Part shown: piece by piece, positions 5,790-15,703 of the stretch | How positions within the stretch are numbered: position 1 is the first letter of the stretch | How the letters are laid out: each line of letters opens with the position of its first letter | Assembly (NCBI GenBank): GCA_946481025.1 | Contig: CAMLNA010000107.1 | Location: forward strand, 1 to 15,703 | Length of the DNA stretch: 15,703 nt | DNA from: an uncultured Rivibacter sp. | GTDB taxonomy: Bacteria > Pseudomonadota > Gammaproteobacteria > Burkholderiales > Burkholderiaceae | Direction: 5' to 3' | Made by a program: the position numbers and the translations under genes | The notes under the pieces: model-generated | Told to the model about the DNA's origin: nothing | Seen by the model: the letters and a program-made list of their open reading frames with translations, nothing else | Database searches by the model: none

Positions 5790-7337
5790 ATGCGATCGAG
5801 AACAACAGAACTCGCCGGCTGGTTGCTGGCCGTGGCCGTGGCCGTGGCCCTGGCTGCCTGTGGCGGTGCAGGAGAAGACCCGCCGCCCGCGCAGGGTGTG
5901 GCGGGGACTTCGACGCCGACGCCCGCCCCCACCCCCGCACCGACACCTGGGCCGACACCTGGGCCGACGCCGCTGCCCACGCCCGCACCGACCCCGACGC
6001 CGACGCCGACGCCGGCCCCCAGCCCCGCGCCCACCGCCGAGGCGACCTTCGTGTCGACGTCGGCCGAGCTGGCGAACCCGGAGCGCGGCATGTACGTGTG
6101 GGCCGGTGACGACTTCCTGAAGATCGCTGCGGCGGACGCGCAGGACGTCTACGCGCGGGGCTACCGGCTGGTGTATGGGCTGGTGCGGCTCGACGCCTAC
6201 AAGTCGGCCGCGCTGCCGGCGGGCGTACTCGACGACCTCGGCACGGCCTTCGGCGTGGTCAGGCAGGCCGGGCTCAAGGTCGTGCTGCGCTTCGTCTACA
6301 ACTACCCGGAGAACGAAACGCAGTACCGCGACGCGCAGGACGCGCCGCTGGCGGTGCTGCAAGGTCATCTCGCGCAGCTCAAGCCGGTGTTCCAGGGCAA
6401 CGCCGACGTCATCGCCTACCTGCAGGCGGGTTTCATCGGCGCGTGGGGCGAGTGGCACACGTCGTCGAACAACCTCACCGGCGCGGGCAGCATGGCGGCC
6501 GTGCGCGATGCCCTGCTCGACGCCTTGCCGCCGACGCGTTCGCTGCAGGTGCGCTACCCGGCCATCCTGATGGGCTGGTCGCCGCAGGCGGGCGCCAACG
6601 CCCGCATCGGCATGCACAACGACTGCTTCCTGGCCTCGGCGACCGATGTCGGCACCTACAGCGAGGACGCCGCCACACGGCAGGGCGAGCGCGCCTACGT
6701 GCAGCAGCTCGCCCGCACGGCGCCGTTCGGCGGAGAAACCTGCAACCCGGTCGACGAACAGGGCGCCCAGCCCCGCACGAGCTGCGACGACATCCTGCGC
6801 GAGGGCCGCGCCTACGGCCTCACCTACCTCAACGACGACTACTACCGGGATGTCTTCCACAACACCTGGGAAGCCCAGGGGTGCATGGCCGAGGTCCGGC
6901 GCAGCATGGGCTATCGGCTGCAGCTGGTGAGCGCGCGGCATGCCGGCGCGCTGGCGGCGGGCGCCACCACCACCATCGGCTTCACCGTGCGCAACGTGGG
7001 CTGGGCGCGCGCCCACAACCCGAGGCCGGTCGTGCTGGTGTTGCGCCACCGCGGCGGCGGGCAGGTGCTTCGCCTGCCTGTCGCCGGCGTGGACGTGCGT
7101 GACTGGGCGCCCGGCGCCGACATCGCCGCCGGCGGCAGCGTCACCTTGCCGGCAACCATGGCGGCCGGCGCCTACGACGTGTACCTGGCCATGCCGGATG
7201 CGGCCTCGCGCCTGGCCGGCGACGTGCGTTACGCGCTGCGCCCGGCCAACGCCGACGTGCCGGCCGGCGGCCAGGGTTGGGACGCCGCGCTCGGTGCCTT
7301 CCGCCTGGGCACCACGGTCTCGGTCGGGTCGCCCTAG
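5790..7337 (+). CDS. Lipoprotein with Pro/Thr stalk and DUF4874/DUF4832-type domains
   Basis: A 515-residue predicted surface or periplasmic lipoprotein. Residues 1-24 are a lipoprotein signal with lipobox LAAC (C24). Residues 41-82 are a Pro-Thr-Ala stalk. The globular part opens with NPERGMYVW (96-103), carries [15 protein letters not shown] (214-228), QVRYP (253-257), [15 protein letters not shown] (276-290) and LTYLNDDYY (344-352), and ends in a beta-rich domain (about 375-515). These are the landmarks I associate with DUF4874 followed by DUF4832, a beta/alpha-barrel-like pair resembling glycoside hydrolases; catalysis is unproven, and Glu221 in WGEW is only a candidate. The start at 5790 gives a 24-residue signal; ATG 5760 in frame is an alternative, and neither has a good ribosome site. 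It stands alone, converging on otsA. A carbohydrate role is inference. Confidence 0.82.
   Translation: MRSRTTELAGWLLAVAVAVALAACGGAGEDPPPAQGVAGTSTPTPAPTPAPTPGPTPGPTPLPTPAPTPTPTPTPAPSPAPTAEATFVSTSAELANPERGMYVWAGDDFLKIAAADAQDVYARGYRLVYGLVRLDAYKSAALPAGVLDDLGTAFGVVRQAGLKVVLRFVYNYPENETQYRDAQDAPLAVLQGHLAQLKPVFQGNADVIAYLQAGFIGAWGEWHTSSNNLTGAGSMAAVRDALLDALPPTRSLQVRYPAILMGWSPQAGANARIGMHNDCFLASATDVGTYSEDAATRQGERAYVQQLARTAPFGGETCNPVDEQGAQPRTSCDDILREGRAYGLTYLNDDYYRDVFHNTWEAQGCMAEVRRSMGYRLQLVSARHAGALAAGATTTIGFTVRNVGWARAHNPRPVVLVLRHRGGGQVLRLPVAGVDVRDWAPGADIAAGGSVTLPATMAAGAYDVYLAMPDAASRLAGDVRYALRPANADVPAGGQGWDAALGAFRLGTTVSVGSP
5910..6035 (+). repeat. Pro-Thr/Ala stalk-coding repeat
   Basis: Repeats of CCN-ACN codons encode residues 41-82 of the lipoprotein ([20 protein letters not shown] pattern). 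Within it a 12-base unit CCGACACCTGGG is perfectly duplicated (5940-5951 and 5952-5963). This is a flexible, extended linker that would hold the globular domain away from the membrane anchor; copy number may vary. Confidence 0.85.
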
Positions 7338-7343
7338 CCGAGT

Positions 7344-7367
7344 GAGTCGCGCGGGTCGAGTCGCGCG
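7344..7367. repeat. Short direct repeat GAGTCGCGCG x2
   Basis: GAGTCGCGCG occurs at 7344-7353 and 7358-7367 (period 14) in the 100-base gap between the convergent lipoprotein and otsA genes. No function is apparent. Confidence 0.45.
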
Positions 7368-7399
7368 AGTGATCGGTTCGCCCGCCGTCCCTGAATACC

Positions 7400-7427
7400 T
7401 TCACCGCAGAAGCGCCTCCGCGGTGAA
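7400..7427 (-). terminator. Possible hairpin at the end of the trehalose operon
   Basis: TTCACCGC (7400-7407) and GCGGTGAA (7420-7427) pair perfectly over 8 bp with a 12-base loop, 10 bases past the otsA stop. No T-run follows on either strand, so it may be a weak or factor-dependent terminator that serves both convergent genes. Confidence 0.4.
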
Positions 7428-7437
7428 TGAATGCGTT

Positions 7438-8835
7438 CTACGCGTGCCGCGGCACCTCCTGCAGGTACTGCAGGAAGGTGGTGCACCACCAGTGCACGTC
7501 GTACTTGCGCACGTTGTCGAGCAGCACCGCATGCCGGTTGCAGCGCTCCTCGTGCGACATCTGCAGCGCCCGCTGGATGGCCTGTGCCGTGCCCTGGATG
7601 TCGTACGGGTTCACGAGCAGGGCGTCGCGCAGCTGCTCGGCGGCGCCGGCGAAGCGCGACAGCACCAGCACGCCCGGGTCGGCCGGGTCCTGCGCCGCCA
7701 CGTATTCCTTGGCCACCAGGTTCATGCCGTCGCGCAGCGGCGTCACCAGCGCCACGCTGCTCACGCGGCACAGGCCCGGCAGCCGCTTGCGGGCCACGGT
7801 GCGGTGGATGTAGCGCACCGGCATCCAGTCGAGTTCGCCGTAGTCGCCGTTGATCTCGCCGCACAAGCCTTCGAGCTCGCGCCGGATGTCGGTGTAGGCG
7901 TCCACGTCCTCGCGTGAAGGCGACGCGATCTGGATCAGCGTGGCGCTCTTGCGGTGCTCGGGGTAGTTCACCAGCAGTTCCTTGAACGCGCGGATGCGCT
8001 GCGGCAGGCCCTTCGAATAGTCGAGCCGGTCCACGCCCAGCAGCAGGCGGCGCTGCGCGTACTCGTGGCGCATGTGCTCGAAGGTGTCGCGCGAGTCGCG
8101 GGTCTGGGCCAGGCGCTCGAACTCGCCGACGTCGATGCCGATGGGCACCGCGCGGGCGCGCAGCGTGCGGTTGAAGGCGAGGTACAGGTCGTCGCCGAGC
8201 GGGCGCGCCCCGCCTTCGTTCTGCACGTAGCGCGAGAAGTGCGCGAGGTCGGCCTCGCTTTGCAGCCCCACCAGGTCGTAGGCGAACAGCGCGCGCAGCA
8301 TGACCTCGTGGCCCGGCAGCGCGGCCATCACCAGCGGCGGCGGGAACGGGATGTGCAGGAAGAAGCCGATGCGGTGGCGGCTGCCCAGCGCGCGCAGTTC
8401 GGCGGCCAGCGGGATGAGGTGGTAGTCGTGCACCCACACCACGTCGTCGTCGTTCAGCAGCGGCATGAGCTTCTGCGCGAACAGGCGGTTCACGCGCTGG
8501 TACCCGCTCAGGTAGGTCGGGTTGAAGTCGGCCAGGTCGAGCCGGTAGTGGAACACCGGCCACAGCACGCGGTTCGCATAGCCCAGGTAGTAGGCGTCGT
8601 AGTCGGCGCGGCTCAGGTCGATGGTGGCCAGCTTGACGTCGCCGGCCTGCTGCACGTGCGTCTGGCCTTCCGGGGCGGCCGTGCCTTCGGCCACCGGCTC
8701 GGCGATGTGGCCGCTCCAGCCGAACCACAGGCCGCCGGTGTTGTTGAGGGCTTCGCCCAGGGCGACGGCGAGGCCGCCCGCAGCGGGCTTGCGAGGGTCC
8801 GCAAGACGGTTCGATACGACAACAAGACGGCCCAC
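7438..8835 (-). CDS. otsA: Trehalose-6-phosphate synthase OtsA (GT20)
   Basis: A 465-residue cytoplasmic glycosyltransferase that joins UDP-glucose and glucose-6-phosphate to make trehalose-6-phosphate, the first step of the OtsA/OtsB osmoprotectant pathway. Length is close to E. coli OtsA (474). Family landmarks are intact: SNRLADP with AAGGLAVAL (8-26), WFGWSG (37-42), VWVHDYHLIP (133-142), FFLHIPFP (158-165), the nucleotide-sugar site GVDRLDYSKG with R270 and K275, and LRDGMNLVAKEY (367-378). The start is a GTG at 8835: AAGGAA lies 8 bases upstream and the MGRLVVVSNRL beginning matches the family. It is the last gene of a minus-strand operon otsB-GH15-otsA, 34 bases after the GH15 stop. 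No truncation or missing key residue seen. Confidence 0.96.
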   Translation of the reverse strand: MGRLVVVSNRLADPRKPAAGGLAVALGEALNNTGGLWFGWSGHIAEPVAEGTAAPEGQTHVQQAGDVKLATIDLSRADYDAYYLGYANRVLWPVFHYRLDLADFNPTYLSGYQRVNRLFAQKLMPLLNDDDVVWVHDYHLIPLAAELRALGSRHRIGFFLHIPFPPPLVMAALPGHEVMLRALFAYDLVGLQSEADLAHFSRYVQNEGGARPLGDDLYLAFNRTLRARAVPIGIDVGEFERLAQTRDSRDTFEHMRHEYAQRRLLLGVDRLDYSKGLPQRIRAFKELLVNYPEHRKSATLIQIASPSREDVDAYTDIRRELEGLCGEINGDYGELDWMPVRYIHRTVARKRLPGLCRVSSVALVTPLRDGMNLVAKEYVAAQDPADPGVLVLSRFAGAAEQLRDALLVNPYDIQGTAQAIQRALQMSHEERCNRHAVLLDNVRKYDVHWWCTTFLQYLQEVPRHA

Positions 8836-8843
8836 GCTGGCGA

Positions 8844-8849
8844 TTCCTT
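8844..8849 (-). promoter_or_regulatory. Ribosome binding site that sets the otsA GTG start
   Basis: AAGGAA on the minus strand (8849-8844) sits 8 bases before the GTG at 8835. It supports the non-ATG start, since no in-frame ATG lies nearby. Confidence 0.7.
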
Positions 8850-8869
8850 TCCTGAGGTGCTGAGGAGGT

Positions 8870-10687
8870 CTAGATGGCGGTGTCCCACGGTGCCGACAGC
8901 CGCACCGCGCCGTTGATGAGCCCCACCATCGAATAGGTCTGCGGGAAGTTGCCCCACATCTCGCCGGTGACGGGGTGGGTGTCTTCCGACAGCAGGCCCA
9001 GGTGGTTGCGGGCCTTCAGCATGGCCTCGAACACCTCGCGCGCCTGCTGCTTGCGCCCGATGCGCGACAGCGCGTCGATGTGCCAGAAGCTGCACACGTT
9101 GAAGGCGACCTCGGGCCGGCCGAAGTCGTCGGGCGCCTCGTAGCGGCGCATGAAGGGGCCGTCGCACAGGTGCTTCTCGAGCGCGTCCACCGTCGACACG
9201 AACCGCGGGTCCTTCGGGTCGATGAAGCCGACCTCGGCCATCAGCAGCACGCTCGCGTCGAGGTCCTGCCCGCCGAAGCTTTCGGCGAAGGCCTGGCGCT
9301 TTTCGTTCCAGGCCTCGCGCAGCACGCGCTCGCGCATGTGGTTCGCATGGCCGTGCCAGTAGCCGGCGCGGTCGGGCAGCCCGAGCTTGGCGGCGATCTT
9401 GCCCAGGCGGTCGCAGGCGGCCCAGCTCATCAGCACCGACGAGGTGTGGATGCGCGCCCGCGTGCGCAGCTCCCACATGCCGGCATCGGGCTTGTCATGC
9501 ACCCGGATGGCCTGCTCGCCCACGGCTTCGAGGTGGTGGAACTCGGTGAGCCCGGCACGGCGGAACAGGCGCCGGTCGTGGAAGGCCTGTGCGGCGCCCA
9601 GCACGATGTTGCCGTACACGTCGTGCTGGAAGTGTTCGCAGGCCTGGTTGCCCACCCGCACCGGGCCCTGGCCGCGATAGCCCGGCAGGTGCTCGACGAA
9701 GCTTTCGGTCAGCTTGTCCTCGAGGCCGATGCCGTACAGCGGCTGGATGTGCCCCTCGCGCATGACGGCCACCACGTTGGTGAGCCAGCGCAGGTAGTCC
9801 TCCATCGTGCCCACCTCACTGAGGCTGTTGAGCGCGCGCACCACGAAGAAGGCGTCGCGCAGCCAGCAGTAGCGGTAGTCCCAGTTGCGCGCACTGCCCG
9901 GTGCCTCGGGCACGCTGGTGGTCATGGCGGCGATGATCGCGCCGGTGTCCTCGAACAACGAAAGCTTCAGCGTGATGGCTGCGCGGATCACCGCGTCCTG
10001 CCATTCGAGCGGCACCGCCAGCCGCCGGCTCCAGGTGCGCCAGTAGGCGCCTGTCTCGAGCTCGAAGCTGCGTGCGGTGTCGGCAATGCCGCCCATCAGC
10101 GTCTCGTCGGGCCCCAGGATGAAGTTCATCGGCCGGTCGGCGACGAAGGGCGTCTCGGCCAGCACGTAGTTCAGCGGCGCGTCGCTGGTGAGCCGCAGGG
10201 TCTGCGTGGCACCCACGTAGCGCACGTGGTGGCTGCCCTGGGTGATGGTGGGCGTGTGCAGGCCCCATTCGAACTTGGGCCGCAGCCGCACCCGCAGGCG
10301 CGGCGTGCCGGCGATGGGGCGGACGCGGCGGACCAGTTGCACCGGCCGGAACATGCGATCGCGGCTGAGGAAACGCGGCGCGAAGTCGGTCACTTCGACG
10401 CCCTGGCCGCGCTTGTCGTACAGCCGTGTGTGCAGGATGGCGGTGTTGATCTGGTATTCCTGCTCGCTGTGGCTGAACTCCTCGAGTTCGATGCTCCACA
10501 GGCTGCCGCTGGCCGTGGGGTCGAGCAGGGCGTTGAACACCGGGTCGCCGTCGAAGCGCGGCAGGCAGCACCACACCACCCGCGCGTAGCGGTCCACCAG
10601 GGCCGAGAAGCCGCAGTTGCCGATCACGCCGACCTCGAGCGACGAGGTCGTGGGCAAGGGGGTGTTGCTTTCGACGTTGCTGTCCAT
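8870..10687 (-). CDS. Glycoside hydrolase family 15 (glucoamylase/trehalase-like)
   Basis: A 605-residue cytoplasmic GH15 enzyme, an inverting alpha-glucosidase family that includes glucoamylases, glucodextranases and the mycobacterial GH15 trehalase. Residues 1-240 are the beta-sandwich N-domain (start SLEVGVIGNCGFSALVD; CLPRFDGDPVF at 41-51). The (alpha/alpha)6 barrel follows, with RNWDYRYCWLRD (267-278), GYRGQGPVRVGNQ (336-348), DAGMWELR with probable general acid E406, and LLSEDTHPVTGEMWGNFPQTYS with probable general base E576. No signal peptide is present, so the substrate is intracellular. The ATG at 10687 is fixed by GAGGAGG 5 bases upstream. It sits between otsB and otsA in one operon, which points to trehalose or a trehalose-linked glucan as substrate. 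Trehalase versus another glucosidase cannot be settled by motif. Confidence 0.92.
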   Translation of the reverse strand: MDSNVESNTPLPTTSSLEVGVIGNCGFSALVDRYARVVWCCLPRFDGDPVFNALLDPTASGSLWSIELEEFSHSEQEYQINTAILHTRLYDKRGQGVEVTDFAPRFLSRDRMFRPVQLVRRVRPIAGTPRLRVRLRPKFEWGLHTPTITQGSHHVRYVGATQTLRLTSDAPLNYVLAETPFVADRPMNFILGPDETLMGGIADTARSFELETGAYWRTWSRRLAVPLEWQDAVIRAAITLKLSLFEDTGAIIAAMTTSVPEAPGSARNWDYRYCWLRDAFFVVRALNSLSEVGTMEDYLRWLTNVVAVMREGHIQPLYGIGLEDKLTESFVEHLPGYRGQGPVRVGNQACEHFQHDVYGNIVLGAAQAFHDRRLFRRAGLTEFHHLEAVGEQAIRVHDKPDAGMWELRTRARIHTSSVLMSWAACDRLGKIAAKLGLPDRAGYWHGHANHMRERVLREAWNEKRQAFAESFGGQDLDASVLLMAEVGFIDPKDPRFVSTVDALEKHLCDGPFMRRYEAPDDFGRPEVAFNVCSFWHIDALSRIGRKQQAREVFEAMLKARNHLGLLSEDTHPVTGEMWGNFPQTYSMVGLINGAVRLSAPWDTAI

Positions 10688-10692
10688 GGCGT

Positions 10693-10699
10693 CCTCCTC
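10693..10699 (-). promoter_or_regulatory. Strong ribosome binding site GAGGAGG of the GH15 gene
   Basis: GAGGAGG on the minus strand (10699-10693), 5 bases before the ATG at 10687. It is the best ribosome site of the trehalose operon, much better than that of otsB, so the hydrolase may be translated more efficiently than the phosphatase. Just upstream GTTCGTTCG is repeated (10711-10719, 10726-10734). Confidence 0.75.
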
Positions 10700-10745
10700 G
10701 AAGGGTTGTTGTTCGTTCGTGGTCCGTTCGTTCGAGCCCGGCGCG

Positions 10746-11489
10746 TCAGGCCGGCGCGATGGCCGCGTGCTGCAGCCACTGGCGCAGCGCCGCCGGATGC
10801 GGCAGGCGCCAGCGCGCCAGCGTGCTGCCTTCGCCCACCTTGATGCCGCAGCCGCCCAGGCGCTGGGCGGCGGCAAAGCCGGCTTCGTCGGTCACGTCGT
10901 CGCCGGCAAACAGCGGCCGGCGTCCGGCGAAAGGGGCCTCGGCCATGAAGGCTTCGATGGCGTGGCCCTTGCTGGCACCCAGCGGCTTGGCCTCCACCAC
11001 CTGCTTGCCGTGCAGCAGGGTGAGGCCCGGGTGCCGGGCGACGGTTCTTTCCATCAGCGCGAAGCAGGCGGCCTCGAAGGCGGGCGCCAGCCGGTAGTGC
11101 AGGGCGACGGCGCCGGGCTTGCGTTCCACCAGCAGGCCCGGGTGTTGCGCGGCCAGGGCCTCGGCCTGGACGGCCAGGGTTTCGAGCACCCCTTCGAGGG
11201 TGGTCTCGAGGCGCACCACCTCGCCGTTGGCCTGTCGCCTCTCCGCCCCATGCACACCGGCGCAGGGCAGCATCAGCGGCGCCAGCAGCCGGTCGAGCTG
11301 CTCGATCGGCCGGCCGGACACCACGGCCAGCGCGCCGTCCAGCCGCCGGTGCAGCGCCTTCAGGGTTTCGGTGAGGCCGGGCAGCAGCGCGACCGCGTCG
11401 GGACGCGGAGCGAGGTCCGCCAGGGTGCCGTCGAAGTCGACGAACAGCGCACAGCCCGCATCGATTGCCGGGGCATCGAGGTTTTGCAT
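10746..11489 (-). CDS. otsB: Trehalose-6-phosphate phosphatase OtsB
   Basis: A 247-residue HAD-superfamily phosphatase that removes phosphate from trehalose-6-phosphate to give trehalose. HAD motif I is FVDFDGTLADLAPRP with nucleophile D18 and acid/base D20; motif II is VVSGRP (56-61, a variant with Ser58); the motif III lysine lies in GASKGHAIEAF (K174); motif IV is FAGDDVTDEAGF (194-205) with Mg-binding aspartates. The cap domain lies between (about 90-160). Length is usual for bacterial OtsB. The ATG at 11489 is the only reasonable start; the ribosome site is poor. It is the first gene of the otsB-GH15-otsA operon, 58 bases before the GH15 start. The promoter must lie in the 229-base divergent gap shared with the solute-binding-protein gene. 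Confidence 0.95.
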   Translation of the reverse strand: MQNLDAPAIDAGCALFVDFDGTLADLAPRPDAVALLPGLTETLKALHRRLDGALAVVSGRPIEQLDRLLAPLMLPCAGVHGAERRQANGEVVRLETTLEGVLETLAVQAEALAAQHPGLLVERKPGAVALHYRLAPAFEAACFALMERTVARHPGLTLLHGKQVVEAKPLGASKGHAIEAFMAEAPFAGRRPLFAGDDVTDEAGFAAAQRLGGCGIKVGEGSTLARWRLPHPAALRQWLQHAAIAPA

Positions 11490-11718
11490 GGCGGACAAAG
11501 GTAGCAAAGCGACGCTGAAATCTCTGTAGGCGTACCGGCAATCCGCGGGCCGTGCGCGGGTTTGGCGCGGTTTCGTAACAGATGAAAAACCCGGCCAGCG
11601 ACGCCTTGCCCGGGCGGGCTCAATGCGCGCGGTTTCCTGTCGATAACCCGTTGACGCAAGACCCCTTGCGCCGGAGCTCCCGTGCGTCGTTCGCGACGAA
11701 GGGGCGCCGGCCACCAAC
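11490..11718. other. Divergent regulatory region between trehalose operon and sensor pair
   Basis: A 229-base gap that must carry promoters for both directions. No good -35/-10 pair stands out. On the plus strand TTGACG (11651-11656) resembles a -35 without a -10 at proper distance. Two stable hairpins lie before the solute-binding-protein start: CGCAAG/CTTGCG (11655-11670, 4-base loop) and CGTCG-TTCG-CGACG (11685-11698, a UUCG tetraloop). A more AT-rich patch around 11568-11590 (GTTTCGTAACAGATGAAAAAC) is the likeliest core promoter zone. Confidence 0.45.
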
Positions 11719-12840
11719 ATGAGGATCGACATGCCATACGCCAAACGTGGTGGAGAACGTCGCGCACCAGGCGGGCGGCTCGCTGCGCGCCTGCTCAGGC
11801 TGCTGTGGGCTGCGGTGTTGCCGCTGCTGTCGCTGCTGGCCATGCCGGCTGCCGCGACCGCTGCCGAGCCGGCCGTGCGGCTGCGCATCGTGGGCGGGCT
11901 GGCTGGCCTGCACCAGTACACCCGCCATGAGGAGCCCTTCTGGTCGCGCGAGCTGTCGCGCATGACGGGCGGACGTGCCAGCGCGGAGGTCGTGCCGTTC
12001 GACCGCGCCGGCATCCGCGGCCAGGAAATGCTGCGGCTGGTGCAGCTGGGCGCGGTGCCGTTCGGCACGGCGCTGCTGAGCGTGAGCGCCACCCAGGACC
12101 CCGAGCTCGCCGCGCCGGACCTGGCCGGCCTGAACCCCGGCATCGACTCCAGCCGCCGCAGCGTCGCCGCGTTCCGGCCCTACCTGCAGAAGATGCTGCG
12201 CGAACGCTACGGCATCGAACTGCTGGCGCTGTACGCCTATCCGGCGCAGGTGATCTTCTGCAGCAAGCCCCTGGCCGGCCTGGCGGACCTGGCCCGGCGG
12301 CGCGTGCGCACCTCCAGCCCCTCCCAGGCCGACCTGATGGAGGCGCTCGGGGCCGTGCCCGTCCAGACCGGCTTTGCCGAGATCGTGGCCAACGTGCGCA
12401 GCGGCAACCTCGACTGCGCCATCACCGGCACGATGTCGGGCAACACGATCGGCCTGCACGAAGTCACGACCCACATCCATTCCGCTCCCATCAACTGGGG
12501 CCTGGCCGCCTTCGTCGCCAACGGGGCCGCATGGGAGGCTCTGCCGAAGGAGGTGCAGGCGCTGCTGCGCCAGGAGCTGCCCCGCCTCGAGCAGGCCATC
12601 TGGGCCGAGGCCGGGCACGAAACCGGCGAAGGCGTGGCCTGCAATACCGGCGCGAGCGGCTGCCGGACCGGACGTGCCGGCCGCATGAAGGAAGTGCCCG
12701 ACTCGCCTGCCGACCAGCGCCTGCGCCGCGAGATCCTGGTGAACACGGTGCTGCCGCGCTGGGCGCGGCGCTGCGGCCCGCAATGCGCGCAGCTGTGGCA
12801 GCAGACGCTCGGCCCGGCGCTGGGCATCGAGCTGCGCTGA
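11719..12840 (+). CDS. TRAP-type periplasmic solute-binding protein (DctP-like), paired with a sensor kinase
   Basis: A 373-residue periplasmic binding protein of the TRAP/DctP type, which usually binds organic acids through a conserved arginine. Residues 1-49 are a long signal peptide (hydrophobic 21-45, cleavage probably near ATAA). The diagnostic segment is [20 protein letters not shown] (R197 the likely ligand-binding arginine), then [20 protein letters not shown] and CAITG, matching the DctP family. Unusual for DctP are six cysteines in the mature part, including CNTGASGC (308-315) and CGPQC (352-356). ATG 11719 is used; ATG 11731 has a better ribosome site (GAGGA, 5-6 bases upstream) and may be the true start. 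No DctQ/DctM permease is next to it; instead a hybrid histidine kinase begins 13 bases after its stop. It is therefore probably a ligand sensor component. Ligand unknown. Confidence 0.85.
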   Translation: MRIDMPYAKRGGERRAPGGRLAARLLRLLWAAVLPLLSLLAMPAAATAAEPAVRLRIVGGLAGLHQYTRHEEPFWSRELSRMTGGRASAEVVPFDRAGIRGQEMLRLVQLGAVPFGTALLSVSATQDPELAAPDLAGLNPGIDSSRRSVAAFRPYLQKMLRERYGIELLALYAYPAQVIFCSKPLAGLADLARRRVRTSSPSQADLMEALGAVPVQTGFAEIVANVRSGNLDCAITGTMSGNTIGLHEVTTHIHSAPINWGLAAFVANGAAWEALPKEVQALLRQELPRLEQAIWAEAGHETGEGVACNTGASGCRTGRAGRMKEVPDSPADQRLRREILVNTVLPRWARRCGPQCAQLWQQTLGPALGIELR

Positions 12841-12853
12841 GGGCACGACCCGG

Positions 12854-15379
<2,526 letters not shown>

Positions 15380-15528
15380 GACGCCTCCCGGGACCACCCC
15401 GAAAGCGGGCGATCGGGGCTGGGGCGATAATCGGCCCGCATCTTTGCGGCACCGGCCACCTGCCGGCCGGGTCCGGCTCCTCAGGCCGGAAACGCCGCCC
15501 CTCCCGTTTCCTACCCAGAGCTCGTCAC
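15380..15528. other. Intergenic region before ettA with possible promoter element
   Basis: A 149-base gap. CCCCGA/TCGGGG (15397-15402, 15413-15418) could form a weak hairpin after the kinase gene but no T-run follows. GATAAT (15426-15431) matches the -10 consensus at five of six positions and would give an ettA leader of about 90 bases; no -35 box is seen. The leader is rich in short complementary CCGG blocks (15450-15487). Confidence 0.35.
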
Positions 15529-15703
15529 ATGGCGCAATACGTCTACACCATGAACCGCGTCGGCAAGATCGTCCCGCCGAAGCGTCAGATCCTCAAGGAC
15601 ATCTCGCTGTCGTTCTTCCCCGGCGCCAAGATCGGCGTGCTGGGCCTGAACGGCTCGGGCAAGTCCACGCTGCTCAAGATCATGGCCGGCATCGACAAGG
15701 AGA
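15529..15703 (+). CDS. ettA: Energy-dependent translational throttle protein EttA (partial, 5' end)
   Basis: The first 58 codons of an ABC-F ATPase, cut by the window end. EttA binds the ribosomal E site and gates entry into elongation according to the ATP/ADP ratio. The N-terminus [20 protein letters not shown] is nearly that of E. coli EttA, and [20 protein letters not shown] with Walker [10 protein letters not shown] (39-47) follows, then IMAGIDKE. These features separate EttA from Uup, YheS and YbiT. The ATG at 15529 gives the family start; the ribosome site is weak. Being incomplete, the signature motifs and P-site interaction motif cannot be checked. Confidence 0.95.
   Translation, partial: MAQYVYTMNRVGKIVPPKRQILKDISLSFFPGAKIGVLGLNGSGKSTLLKIMAGIDKE

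Noticed and set aside
5910..6035. Regular short repeats considered as a CRISPR-like or VNTR noncoding array
   Set aside because: The units are in-frame Pro-Thr codons within a lipoprotein stalk, with no spacers.
5724..7049. A 441-codon minus-strand frame over the lipoprotein gene
   Set aside because: Antisense shadow, Arg/His-rich; the plus frame has a signal peptide, lipobox and family landmarks.
8975..10843. A 622-codon plus-strand open frame over the GH15 gene
   Set aside because: Same antisense artefact; the minus frame carries the GH15 catalytic motifs and a strong ribosome site.
11719..12840. Annotating a complete TRAP transporter
   Set aside because: No DctQ or DctM membrane protein follows; the next gene is a histidine kinase.

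Overview
The window is very GC-rich chromosomal DNA, strongly biased to G or C at third codon positions. Its gene content fits a betaproteobacterium of the order Burkholderiales (Comamonadaceae, or the Rubrivivax/Leptothrix-type Sphaerotilaceae). That placement rests on the EttA start sequence, a RhlE-type helicase with a glycine/arginine tail, a small CCGSGCDPC protein, a periplasmic protein beginning with a VQWSVTIG-type mature end, and an otsB-GH15-otsA trehalose cluster. It is inference from remembered family resemblance, not from a search. No tRNA, rRNA, CRISPR array, insertion sequence, integrase or phage gene is visible, so this looks like ordinary chromosome rather than an island.

Layout. 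Positions 1-1021 hold a MmcQ/YjbR-family gene and a secreted protein with three perfect-period calcium-type repeats, both on the minus strand, with a clear intrinsic terminator between them. Positions 1318-1965 hold two small plus-strand genes: an oxidoreductase-like small protein and an unrecognised one. The second ends 4 bases from the convergent end of a minus-strand pair made of a ParA-family ATPase and an exported PrxQ-type peroxiredoxin (1970-3470). Next come an unrecognised 80-residue protein and the DEAD-box RNA helicase RhlE (3681-5474, minus). A 315-base divergent intergenic region separates rhlE from a plus-strand lipoprotein with a Pro/Thr stalk and DUF4874/DUF4832-type sequence (5790-7337).

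The second half starts with a minus-strand operon transcribed otsB, then a GH15 glycoside hydrolase, then otsA (7438-11489). It makes trehalose from UDP-glucose and glucose-6-phosphate and has an alpha-glucosidase/trehalase-like enzyme embedded in it. Divergent from it, on the plus strand, a solitary TRAP-type periplasmic solute-binding protein is followed after 13 bases by a hybrid histidine kinase with a large periplasmic domain, a PAS domain and a C-terminal receiver (11719-15379). No TRAP permease is adjacent, so the pair is best read as a sensor rather than a transporter. The window closes with the first 58 codons of ettA, an ABC-F translation factor.

Nothing here is demonstrably a new system. 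The best leads are the solute-binding-protein/hybrid-kinase pair (a candidate ligand sensor lying back to back with the trehalose operon), the GH15 enzyme inside a trehalose-synthesis operon, the orphan ParA with a long proline-rich tail, and a perfect 17-base palindrome directly in front of the rhlE start codon.
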